Part shown: one piece after another, positions 39,803 through 47,475 of the stretch
How the letters are laid out: each line of letters begins with the position of its first letter
How positions within the stretch are numbered: the stretch's first letter is position 1
Origin: Sphaerulina vaccinii
Lineage: Eukaryota; Ascomycota; Dothideomycetes; Mycosphaerellales; Mycosphaerellaceae
DNA length: 64,000 bases
Direction: 5' to 3'
NCBI GenBank assembly: GCA_022570795.1
Contig: JAKUDP010000001.1
Location: 3,534,001-3,598,000, forward strand
Translations under genes and position numbers: made by a program
Notes under the pieces: model-generated
Database searches by the model: none
What the model was told of the DNA's origin: nothing
The model's input: the letters and a program-made list of their open reading frames with translations, nothing else

Positions 39803-39950
39803 CGAGGTAGGCTTCGTGGTCTAGCCAGGGAGTCGTCGGCTTTGCTGATGCTTGACATCTCAACTTATGAACTACGACTCCAGGCCACGAGACCTGAAAA
39901 GATATTCACATGCTTTATTGTGACTTTCGAGCCATAGTCGGTTGTTTTGC
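39803..39950 (+). ncRNA. Array unit B2
   Basis: Leader and A box as in B1 (CTTCGTGGTCTAGCCAGGG), hairpin GAGTCGTCGGCTTTGCTGATGC. Ends CGGTTGTTTTGC. No clear closing stem. Confidence 0.55.
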
Positions 39951-40031
39951 CACTGGTTTTGACTTTTGTTCGTGTCTGTTCTTGCTGATCACATTATAGC
40001 TTCATATTCTCCCTGCTAGCATGGCATCCAT

Positions 40032-40173
40032 CAGTCGTCCGTAGTCTAGCGGTGTGCTGGCAAGTCGTCAGCAAAGCCGATGCTCAACTTAGAAGCAGGA
40101 GATATTTCACGTTCAAGATTAGAAAGGTCTGAGCAGTCTTTCACCGCGTGCCAGATCGAGACGATTGTTTTGC
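40032..40173 (+). ncRNA. Array unit B3
   Basis: Upstream CTTCATATT. 5' CAGTCGTC pairs fully with 3' GACGATTG. A box GTAGTCTAGCGG. Middle holds CACG/CGTG and GAAAG/CTTTC stems. TTTTGC end. Confidence 0.65.
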
Positions 40174-40275
40174 TATTTAGTCTCTCCTTTTGTTCATTTC
40201 TTTTGCTGTAGTTCTGTTAATCATTTGCTGCTTAGCTTGAAGCTTCATATCGTTCTCGTACTCTTCACGTTTCAA

Positions 40276-40410
40276 TAATCGTCCGTGGTATAGCGGTATC
40301 AGTAAGTCGTTGGCAATGCTGATGCTTGGAACGTGAGACTTAGATGAACAGCTTCCAGATCGATTGGTCTGGAGACGATGATGCTGAGAAGATTGAGTCG
40401 GTTGTTTTTG
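40276..40410 (+). ncRNA. Array unit B4
   Basis: Upstream CTTCATATCG. 5' TAATCGTC with 3' GTCGGTTG (7 of 8, including two changed pairs). A box GTGGTATAGCGG, hairpin AAGTCGTTGGCAATGCTGATGC. T5 terminator. Confidence 0.6.
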
Positions 40411-40506
40411 TCCTTCATGAGGATATTCTTTTGCTATGCTTCGCTCAACTTCTCCTGGCTGCTGTCCCTGAGGCATTATATCATCCTTAAAATCTTCACT
40501 TCTCAT

Positions 40507-40657
40507 CAGTCGTCAATAGTCTAGCGGTCAACCGAGTAAGTCTTCTGCTCTAGCAGATGCCTGGAACAGCAAGGGCAACTCAATAGCTTCAGGACTAACC
40601 GTTCTGTAGTGTAATCATTGTTCCGCCTACTAGCGCCAGTTCGAGCCGATTGTTTTG
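40507..40657 (+). ncRNA. Array unit B5
   Basis: Upstream CATTATATC. 5' CAGTCGTC with 3' GCCGATTG (one mismatch). The small hairpin is TCTGC-TCTA-GCAGA, a full set of compensatory changes relative to other units. T4 terminator. Confidence 0.65.
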
Positions 40658-40760
40658 TCTCACGCCCTCTAGTATGCAATCTCTTTTGCTTCCTTGTATG
40701 TTCGTTGCATGCTTACTAACACTTGAGCTTCATAGCGTCCTCGACGTCGTCCATTGACAA

Positions 40761-40914
40761 CGATCGTCCGTGATCTAGCGGTATATCAAGTAAGTCGATG
40801 GCATAAGCTGATGCTCGAGACACACGGAGCCGAGAGTACTTGAAGCCTTACACGGCTTCCGGTGGTCTTCTTAAGTAGGTCTAGAGCTCGTGAAGGGCGA
40901 TTGATTTGCTTTTG
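40761..40914 (+). ncRNA. Array unit B6
   Basis: 5' CGATCGTC pairs with 3' GGCGATTG at all eight positions (wobbles included). Central hairpin GAAGCC-TTACAC-GGCTTC. B-box-like GCTCGAGAC. The first T run is broken (GATTTGC); T4 follows at 40910. Confidence 0.65.
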
Positions 40915-41005
40915 CCTCTCGCAATTCTCCTCCCTTGAATCTCTTACTTCATACTCGGAGCCGAGATAGTGGTATATATGTGGCCTACTCTTGTGATTCC
41001 TCCAT

Positions 41006-41157
41006 AATAGTTCCGTGGTCTAGCGGCACGCTAGTAAGTCGTCTACATAGTTGATGCTTAAGAAAGAAGCATTAAGACGAGCGATTGAAACCTTGAAAGG
41101 CTTCTTTATAGTCGCGAGTGCTCTACGACCGAAGATCCGCAGGGACGCTTGTTTTGC
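41006..41157 (+). ncRNA. Array unit B7
   Basis: Upstream GTATATATG. A box GTGGTCTAGCGGCACG, hairpin AAGTCGTCTACATAGTTGATGC. Central GAAACCTT/AGGCTTC hairpin with one mismatch. Closing stem reduced to TTCC/GGGA. TTTTGC end. Confidence 0.55.
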
Positions 41158-41255
41158 TTTTGCATTCCTTTTCTCCTTTTTTAACTTTAATCTTCTACTC
41201 AGCTAATACACATCTGAGTGAAATTCATATACGGCATCCCTCCGTGGTGCTCTAT

Positions 41256-41403
41256 CAGTCGTCAGTAGTCTAGCGGCATACCAAGTAAGTCGTCGACGTT
41301 GTTGATGCTCGAAACTTAGCCAGGGAATGAGCTGCTGAAGCCTTCAAGGACTTCTAGTGTGTATCCCTGCGTCCTAGGTTCCCGCAAAGAGCGATTGTTT
41401 TGC
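41256..41403 (+). ncRNA. Array unit B8
   Basis: Upstream TTCATATAC. 5' CAGTCGTC with 3' AGCGATTG (7 of 8). A box GTAGTCTAGCGG; hairpin GTCGAC-GTT-GTTGAT, compensated. B-box-like GCTCGAAAC. Central GAAGCCTT/AGGACTTC hairpin. TTTTGC end. Confidence 0.65.
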
Positions 41404-41506
41404 ACTTGCCTTGCGTTTCTTACGCTTCTCTAATCTCTTGTTTTTTTGCTCCATGTTATCAGACTCCATGGAGGTACATATGTAGGATGTGTTCGTGTTT
41501 CTGCAA

Positions 41507-41646
41507 CGATCGTCCGTAGTCTAGCGGTCTTCCCATAAGTCGTGGGTATAGCTGATGCTCGAGACATCAAACATCGAGGGGTAACCAGTGGACACTTCAT
41601 CCTCCCGCGTCTGTCAGAGCGCGCTCGTTAAGGGCGATTGTTTTGC
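41507..41646 (+). ncRNA. Array unit B9
   Basis: Upstream TACATATG. 5' CGATCGTC pairs with 3' GGCGATTG at all positions. A box GTAGTCTAGCGG, AAGTCGTGGGTATAGCTGATGC, B-box-like GCTCGAGAC, TTTTGC end. Confidence 0.65.
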
Positions 41647-41733
41647 TTCTTACTGCTTCCTTTGCGCTTTTGCTTCCTCAAGTTTGCCGGGGGTGAGACT
41701 TCATATTTACAGGTACTTTGTGATTCCTCAATG

Positions 41734-41878
41734 ATCGTTCCGTGGTATAGCGGTCTCCCTGTAAGTCGTCAGTGAGTTCTGATGCTTGATTACAGACACA
41801 TAACTCAAGAGGTCTCAAGCCTAATAGACTTGGGTCCCGATACAAGTTATACCGGCTTGCTCGGGGCGATGGTTTTGC
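41734..41878 (+). ncRNA. Array unit B10
   Basis: Upstream CTTCATATTT. 5' ATCGTTCC pairs fully with 3' GGGGCGAT, a shifted but complete closing stem. A box GTGGTATAGCGG, hairpin GTCAG-TGAGTT-CTGAT. TTTTGC end. Confidence 0.65.
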
Positions 41879-41962
41879 TTCTCACTGCTCTCTTCTTCTT
41901 TTGCGTTCAGCTCGCAGACCAGGATGCAGGCAGACATACGCCCTGTTATTGTGGTCTCGTAA

Positions 41963-42110
41963 TGGTCGTCCGTGGTATAGCGGTAGACCAATAAGTCGTT
42001 GGCGGAAGCTGATGCTTGACAGGAGATTAGATGAGGCCAGAGGTCGAGATCAAGCGTACTCTCCGCACACCTTGGCGGCACTTCAATGCTTGCTTAGGCG
42101 ATTCTTTTGC
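41963..42110 (+). ncRNA. Array unit B11
   Basis: A box GTGGTATAGCGGTAG, hairpin AAGTCGTTGGCGGAAGCTGATGC. 5' TCGTC pairs with 3' GGCGA. Ends CGATTCTTTTGC. Confidence 0.6.
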
Positions 42111-42363
42111 TTCGTTGCGACCACTCCTTATGGCTTGTCCTTTCTTGTGGTACCTGGAGTGTTGATCGCAGAATGGGGCTGAGCTTGAACTCGGATTGTA
42201 TACCATACATACTATATGATATGGCTACATGCAATGCAATGTTATGCAGATGCTTTCTCTGTCTCAATTAGAGCTGATCGTGAAGTTTTCATATCCATAC
42301 CCATATCTCATAACTTTTGCTTCGTCTTCTCGCCTCTGCAACCCTCATCTCATGTGACAATGC

Positions 42364-44139
42364 TCACATCTTGTCAAATACTTCTGTTCCCGTCAGGCTA
42401 GTCCTCGCATGTGCGTGATACCTCGCCTCGTCCCTGTCCGTGTCTTCGTCCTCATCAAACTGTGTAGTCTGCCACATGTGCGAAGATGATGAGCCCTTCT
42501 CAGCGGTCACGCTGTGCATCATATCGAAGCTGCTGGCCGTCGAACTTGCACTGGGAGACGTCGATCGTCCTTCTCGTGGTCTCGGCAAGAATGTATCAGA
42601 AGGCATCACGGCATCCTTATGCTGCAACTCTCCAACCCACAACTGTCCACCATTGCTAGCCTTCGTTCTCGCAACTTCACGTTCTCCGCCGCTGAGACCA
42701 AGATTCCTCCGATGCCACTCACCAACGAACATACCCTCAGGATCTGACTCGTTGCGAACCTTGGTCCACTGCTTCAACCCATCTCCCAGCATATCTTGAA
42801 TCTCCTCGGCAGCAGTATACGCAAAGTTCTTAGCATAGTGTGGTTTGCCACCCATATCACGCATCAGCCACTCGAAAGCTTCATAGTATCTATCCTTACA
42901 AGGAGGGTCCACGTGATGGGCACGGTATAGAGTGGCATTGAGGTAAAGCGTTGGCCCATCGTCTGCTGTGTTGTCCAGATAAGGTCGGACGCGGTTCTCG
43001 TCTCTCGTGGTATCGCTGACTCGTACTTCGATTGGGCAGTGTACGTAGAGACCTCTGCTCGAGAAAGGGATTTCGTGGTTCCTCCGAGGTTCTCCGTTAA
43101 GCCAAGCTGAGAGGCGAGAGATTGCTTCAGGACCATCTCGCAAAGGGAGGGCCCATTCGTTGACGAATTGGCTGTAGAGACAGTTCATCAGGAGACCTGT
43201 TTGCAGAGGTTCGATGGCTGTGGTTGAGCTGCCGGTCTTGAAGCCGTATTGCATGCCGAAGACGAACCACTCTACCCATGGGAGGATTGAGGGCACGTAA
43301 TTCGACAACCATAAGAGGTTGTGGTAGGTGTGGAAGCCGACAGAGCCGCCATACCAGCTCTCGACTGCTGCTTTCTCTGGTTTGGTAGTCTTCTCTGCAG
43401 ACCACTTGATAGCACGCTTCATGTAAGGCATCCACCACACGCGCGTGAATTCTCTCTGTGTCCATAACGTCGTCTCCCAGGTACTGAGAATCTCCTCCAG
43501 CGGCAGTAGCGTCTGTGTCCACTCGATATTGCACGCGTCTGTCATTTCGAACTCGACCTCCACAATAATGCCCAGAGCCCCAAGGGACACCAGCGCAGCG
43601 CGAAACAACTCCTGATTCTCATCCTTGGAGCATCTCACAGCTTGTCCACTCGCAAGCACGATCCTCAGGCTTCTGACAGAATCACTGAGCAGACCATGCC
43701 ACAAACTGCTTCCGTGCGTCGCAGTGGCAATAGCGCCTACAATACTCTGCTCATTAATGCTTCCCAAGTTCGGCATCGTCAGACCATGTCGATTCGCTTC
43801 TTCGTTCAGATTGCGAAGACGAATTCCTCCTTCCACAAGCAATGTCTTCTTCGCCTTGTCGACTTTGAGCACTTTGGAGTAGTCGTCCAGATTGACCATC
43901 CAGCTGCTTGTGCATGTCAGATCACTCGGCGAGTGTCCGCAGCCCACGACTACGATTCTTCGGCGACATGCTCGCGCCAAGTTCACGACTTTCTGGACTT
44001 CAGCGAGAGTTCGTGGGCGGATGTAGAGTTCTGGTCGTGACTGGAAGGTCTTTGCCCAAGTGTGATGGACATGGCGATCGGTGGCGCGGAAGGGGACGTC
44101 GGGGTCTGTGTGCTGCACTTCCAGCGCAATCTTCTCCAT
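42364..44139 (-). CDS. ALO1: D-arabinono-1,4-lactone oxidase
   Basis: Single exon, 591 aa from the ATG at 44139; the frame is open to 44232 but the extra residues begin at a non-ATG codon. The N-terminal FAD-binding domain has RPRTLAEVQKVV and VVVGCGHSPSD, where the His near 69 is the residue that carries covalent FAD in this family, then NLGSINEQSIVGAIATATHG. The C-terminal ALO domain has WTQREFTRVWWMPYMKRA and ends near FVGEWHRRNLGL. The enzyme makes dehydro-D-arabinono-1,4-lactone (erythroascorbate pathway) at the mitochondrial membrane and produces hydrogen peroxide. The last about 100 residues after the catalytic domain are Ser/Thr/Asp-rich and unusual in length. The gene lies inside the RNA array, between blocks 2 and 3. 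Confidence 0.92.
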   Translation of the reverse strand: MEKIALEVQHTDPDVPFRATDRHVHHTWAKTFQSRPELYIRPRTLAEVQKVVNLARACRRRIVVVGCGHSPSDLTCTSSWMVNLDDYSKVLKVDKAKKTLLVEGGIRLRNLNEEANRHGLTMPNLGSINEQSIVGAIATATHGSSLWHGLLSDSVRSLRIVLASGQAVRCSKDENQELFRAALVSLGALGIIVEVEFEMTDACNIEWTQTLLPLEEILSTWETTLWTQREFTRVWWMPYMKRAIKWSAEKTTKPEKAAVESWYGGSVGFHTYHNLLWLSNYVPSILPWVEWFVFGMQYGFKTGSSTTAIEPLQTGLLMNCLYSQFVNEWALPLRDGPEAISRLSAWLNGEPRRNHEIPFSSRGLYVHCPIEVRVSDTTRDENRVRPYLDNTADDGPTLYLNATLYRAHHVDPPCKDRYYEAFEWLMRDMGGKPHYAKNFAYTAAEEIQDMLGDGLKQWTKVRNESDPEGMFVGEWHRRNLGLSGGEREVARTKASNGGQLWVGELQHKDAVMPSDTFLPRPREGRSTSPSASSTASSFDMMHSVTAEKGSSSSHMWQTTQFDEDEDTDRDEARYHAHARTSLTGTEVFDKM

Positions 44140-44838
44140 TGTGGTGGTGGAAGTTGGAGTGGGAGTGTTAGAGGTGTCGGTGAAGGCTCCTTTGGTGCGG
44201 TGCAGGCGGTGGGAGCGAGAAGAGCTAGTCACTTGGTCATATGACTACTACTCTCACCCGCAGCTGTTGCCTTGTGTGAGACTCCTCATGGCGACTCTGT
44301 TTATGAGGGAGAAGCAAGTTGTTTGTGTTGTCTATGCAGGGCAGGCACCATACGATGTGGACGCGGTCTCGGCCTTGCAGTTGCTCGATCCTTGTCCGTC
44401 TCCACTTCTCGTTGACGACATCATCAGCAACCAGACTCCTCTTCTGATCAACAACACCATGTCTCATAAGATCACCCGTATCATCAAGAGTATCTCCAAT
44501 ACCAGCGACATCCAGTCCATGCCACCCCCGACGCCGAGATGGCAAAGTTGAGTATGATGAGCTATGCTATACTGATTTCTCAGCTATGCAGCAGGATTTG
44601 TACCACGAAGGATGTATACCACTGTTCCATACCACATGTAGGTAATGCTGGGCACAACTCACCTCGAATCGATAGTAGAGAATCTAGTAGCCGAGATGTG
44701 CGCATTGCTTAACAACAAGTCAGTCTACGGCAAGCACGCTCAAAGATATAAGACATAGCACAATACTGAGATGCCTTCTCCATCATCAAGTACAAAACTC
44801 CAGCATCAGAAGAGATATCGTCCTCCTCAGCGAACAAA
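44140..44838. other. Divergent intergenic region between ALO1 and the aldo/keto reductase
   Basis: About 700 bp. A TATA-like AAGATATAAG lies at about 44743-44752, 90 bp before the reductase ATG. No array units are seen here. No gene recognised. Confidence 0.5.
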
Positions 44839-45753
44839 ATGCCTCCCAAGATAATCTACGGCGACGCCTCCCGCCAATTCTCCCCCTCAACTCTCAAAGC
44901 CACCCTGCACAAGCTGCACATCTCCCAAATCGACACAGCAGCCCGCTACCAGAACGGAAAATCCGAGAAAGCCTTAGGCTTAGCGAATCTAGCCTCCGAA
45001 TTTACCATAGATACCAATATCCTCGTTATAGGCCACTCCGGAGATGGCAGTCTATCAGCTTCCGTGATCTCAGCCTCCCTCTCGAACAGCCTCAAGTGCC
45101 TCGGTGCTCAGAAGGTCAATGTGTTGTATGCGCATTCTCCAGACAACGTGACACCTCTCCTCGAAACAGCAGAAGCATTCGATGAACACTATCGTGCTGG
45201 AAAGTTCTCACGCCTCGGCGTCTCCAACTACACTCCGACAATGCTACGCTCCTGGCTTGACTTAAGCGAGAAACACGGTTTAGTCAGTCCGACTGTCTTT
45301 CAAGGACAATATAACTTACTTTGTCGAAGTTACGAAGAAACTCTTTTCCCTCTCCTTCGAGAGCAGGGAATTATTTTCGTGGCTTACTCACCTCTTGCGC
45401 ATGGATTCTTAACAGGTAGCTATAGTATCGATACAGGTGAAGGTAAGAAAGAGATGGTCGAGGGGAGTATGATGAAGCGATGGTATGATTATCCTAGTAT
45501 GCATGAAGCTATTCATAAGCTGAAAGGGTTGAGTGAGAGGATGGGTTTGAGTATGGGAGAGTTGAGTTTGAGGTGGTTAAGGTGGCATTCGGGATTGGGT
45601 GATCAAGATAAGATTATTGTTGGTGGGAGTAAGGTTGAGTATGTCGAGGAGAGTATGAGGAGTTTGAACAAGGGGCCGTTGGAAGAAAGGATTGTGAGGG
45701 AGTTGGAGGGTGTGTGGGAGGGTATGAAGGGGGAAGGCAAGTTAGTCGATTGA
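44839..45753 (+). CDS. Aldo/keto reductase (AKR7-like), catalytic Lys position occupied by Asn
   Basis: Single exon, 304 aa. Barrel motifs: IDTAARYQNGKSEKALG with Asp32 and Tyr37 of the catalytic tetrad, LYAHSPDN with His99, GKFSRLGVSNY, VFQGQYNLLCR, YSPLAHGFLTG and the NADPH-binding IIVGGSKVEYVEESM. The usual lysine of the tetrad lies in an [IF]xxTK strand; here the strand reads FTIDTNILV, with Asn60. So hydride transfer may be weak or lost unless another residue substitutes. The related AKR7 enzymes reduce aldehydes and ketones, including dicarbonyls. Otherwise the protein is full length. It has no neighbouring biosynthetic cluster. Confidence 0.85.
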   Translation: MPPKIIYGDASRQFSPSTLKATLHKLHISQIDTAARYQNGKSEKALGLANLASEFTIDTNILVIGHSGDGSLSASVISASLSNSLKCLGAQKVNVLYAHSPDNVTPLLETAEAFDEHYRAGKFSRLGVSNYTPTMLRSWLDLSEKHGLVSPTVFQGQYNLLCRSYEETLFPLLREQGIIFVAYSPLAHGFLTGSYSIDTGEGKKEMVEGSMMKRWYDYPSMHEAIHKLKGLSERMGLSMGELSLRWLRWHSGLGDQDKIIVGGSKVEYVEESMRSLNKGPLEERIVRELEGVWEGMKGEGKLVD

Positions 45754-45928
45754 ATGAGGTTGGTGTTGTGTGCGATGTTACTGATTGATGCGCAGGCAAA
45801 AAGATCGTACAATTAAGGAAAAGGAGCGATGAACAATCATGCATGACTATTGTGTGTAAGCATCGTTTGCCTCAGGTATGGTGAACGATCGGGACACAGC
45901 ATGAGCAAAAGTGAGTGTATCGCACGAG

Positions 45929-46078
45929 GCAAAACAATCGCCATCGACCCCATTAGCATTCTGCCCTGGCCTCTACGAGGCTGCTATACAATCTCTCCCG
46001 ACGGCAGTACTCGCATCACTGTCAAGCATTAGCTGCGCCAACGACTTACTGACTTGCCCACTAGACCATGGACGACTG
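45929..46078 (-). ncRNA. Array unit C1
   Basis: 5' CAGTCGTC with 3' GGCGATTG pairs throughout. A box ATGGTCTAGTGGGC. The variable middle holds nested stems CTGCC/GGCAG and GCCTC-GTA-GAGGC. TTTTGC end. Confidence 0.65.
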
Positions 46079-46185
46079 TTGAGATCTGGCAACTTTGGAC
46101 ATGCTATGTACCTGGATTTCGAAGGACTTCTTGTGCAAAAGGAGGAACTGGACTCCGACCTGCACAATGAAGTGGATATCAAGGG

Positions 46186-46334
46186 GCAAAATGGTCGACG
46201 CCAGCCCTGGCTACAAGAAAATGACTACCTAATGAGCTCGCTTGTGGAGCTCATCGCCGAAGGTGGATGTGTTTCTTAGCAGCATCAGCTATGCCAACGA
46301 CTTACGACTGTGCCACTAGACCAATGGACGACTG
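46186..46334 (-). ncRNA. Array unit C2
   Basis: A box TTGGTCTAGTGGC, hairpin AAGTCGTTGGCATAGCTGATGC. The middle has a perfect 8-bp hairpin ATGAGCTC/GAGCTCAT. The 3' end is CGACCATTTTGC, so the closing stem is weakened. TATATA about 25 bp upstream. Confidence 0.6.
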
Positions 46335-46440
46335 TTGAGATCTAGACAGCTCAAAGATGCTATATACCTGATTCTCGAACAACTTCTCAAGCAAAACGAG
46401 AAGCTAGACTTGGACCTGCAAAAAGAAGAGTATCCGACGA

Positions 46441-46587
46441 GACAAAACAACCGACCACAGCCTGGGCTGAGGCAAACAGAGACTGCATCTGAAGCTTCAT
46501 ATGCTTATAGGGCAGTTGTATGGCCATCATGTTAGCATCAGCTATGCTGACGACTTATTGAGCAGACCACTAGACCATTGACGACTG
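46441..46587 (-). ncRNA. Array unit C3
   Basis: 5' CAGTCGTC with 3' GTCGGTTG (7 of 8). A box ATGGTCTAGTGGTC, hairpin AAGTCGTCAGCATAGCTGATGC. T4 run followed by GTC. TATATAC upstream on the minus strand. Confidence 0.6.
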
Positions 46588-46661
46588 TTGAGAAAGCAGC
46601 GAGTTTGATAGTATATAGATACCACTTACCCACTCATATGTGAGCAAAAGACAACCAGATC

Positions 46662-46808
46662 GCAAAAGAATCGCCACGACTAGATATCTGCAAGACAACT
46701 ACGCGTCTTTTCAAGTCAGAAGGCTTCGAATGCACTAACAAGGTCTGCTGGTCAGGCATCAGCTATGCCAACGACTTACTGACAATCCCGCTATACCATT
46801 GACGACTG
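46662..46808 (-). ncRNA. Array unit C4
   Basis: 5' CAGTCGTC with 3' GGCGATTC. A box ATGGTATAGCGGG, hairpin AAGTCGTTGGCATAGCTGATGC. TTTTGC end. TATATATC upstream on the minus strand. Confidence 0.6.
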
Positions 46809-46887
46809 TTGAGAGTGAAGAGTTTCTGGTGATATATAGACATTATTTGTTCGACTACAGCATAAGGGAAAGGTGAGCACGAGCGCT

Positions 46888-47034
46888 GCAAAACAATCGC
46901 CTAGGAAAGGCAGATAAGAAGGAGATTAAAATCGCTGAAGCTAAGAGACTTCGAAGAGTGCTGGTCTGGTCTCTAGGTCCAGCATCAGTTACACTAACGA
47001 GTTATTGATATTTCCACTAGACCATGGACGACTG
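46888..47034 (-). ncRNA. Array unit C5
   Basis: 5' CAGTCGTCC with 3' GGCGATTG pairs fully. A box ATGGTCTAGTGGA; hairpin AACTCGTTAGTGTAACTGATGC. TTTTGC end. GATATAC upstream on the minus strand. Confidence 0.6.
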
Positions 47035-47109
47035 TTAGCACGAAGCATTTCTGATAGTATATCGACGTCACTCACTATAGAGCATAAAGAAGAAGTAAGC
47101 ACGAGGAGT

Positions 47110-47257
47110 GCAAAAACAATCGTCCAGGAAAGGCAGATGAAGGGGAGCAATAGACTGCTAAAGTCAAGAGGCTTCGAAGAGTCTTGATCTGATCTCCAAG
47201 TCGAGCACTAGCTGCGCCAACGACTTACTGATGATTCTGCTACACCATTGACGACTG
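47110..47257 (-). ncRNA. Array unit C6
   Basis: 5' CAGTCGTC with 3' GACGATTG pairs fully. A-box-like ATGGTGTAGCAGA; hairpin AAGTCGTTGGCGCAGCTAGTGC. T5 terminator. CATATACG upstream on the minus strand. Confidence 0.6.
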
Positions 47258-47333
47258 TTGGAAGACCACAGATATGCTTCGTATATGGACATCATTCGTA
47301 TTATGAAGGATAAGGAAAAGAAGCATGCAGAGT

Positions 47334-47475
47334 GCAAAACGACAGTGTGAGGCACCTGGACGCATTCCATAAGAAGTCCGCCAAGAGACACTTTGCAGAG
47401 TACTGACAGGTCTGAAGATCAAGCGATAGCTATGCTAACGACTTATTGATATTTTCACTGGACCATAGACGACTG
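47334..47475 (-). ncRNA. Array unit C7
   Basis: Last unit. A box ATGGTCCAGTGAA; AAGTCGTTAGCATAGCTATCGC hairpin. The 3' end CACTGTCGTTTTGC keeps T4 but not the family GGCGATTG. GATATAC upstream on the minus strand. Confidence 0.5.

Larger units (their letters stand above)
39575..42110 (+). repeat. Array block 2: eleven tandem Pol III-like RNA units on the plus strand
   Basis: Eleven units every about 230-250 bp, read left to right, the reverse of block 1. Conserved upstream CTTCATAT-type TATA element about 28-36 bp before the stem, A box TGGTCTAGCGG, TAAGTCGT...GATGCT hairpin, and GCGATTGTTTTGC end. The first two units carry a different 5' leader (TAGGCTTCGTGG). Confidence 0.85.
45929..47475 (-). 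repeat. Array block 3: seven tandem Pol III-like RNA units on the minus strand
   Basis: Seven units about every 230-250 bp in the block 1 orientation, 3' of the reductase gene. TATA-like TATATA elements 20-28 bp upstream are very regular in C2-C7. The 5' part CAGTCGTCCATGGTCTAGTGG is better conserved than in block 1. Confidence 0.85.

Noticed and set aside
36813..47475. The regular spacing suggested a CRISPR array.
   Set aside because: The genome is eukaryotic, units are about 140-150 nt with diverged repeats and spacing of about 200-260 bp, and there are no cas genes. Element order matches Pol III genes instead.
36813..47475. The units might be SINE retroposons.
   Set aside because: They are tandem, keep an upstream TATA element that would be lost on retroposition, end in a T4 terminator, and show no poly(A) tail or target-site duplication. 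Not fully excluded for the two outliers.
36813..47475. The units might be ordinary tRNA genes or pseudogenes.
   Set aside because: They have an A box and a weak B-box-like stretch but no T arm, anticodon arm or acceptor of tRNA geometry; the closing stem and length (about 140-150 nt) differ.
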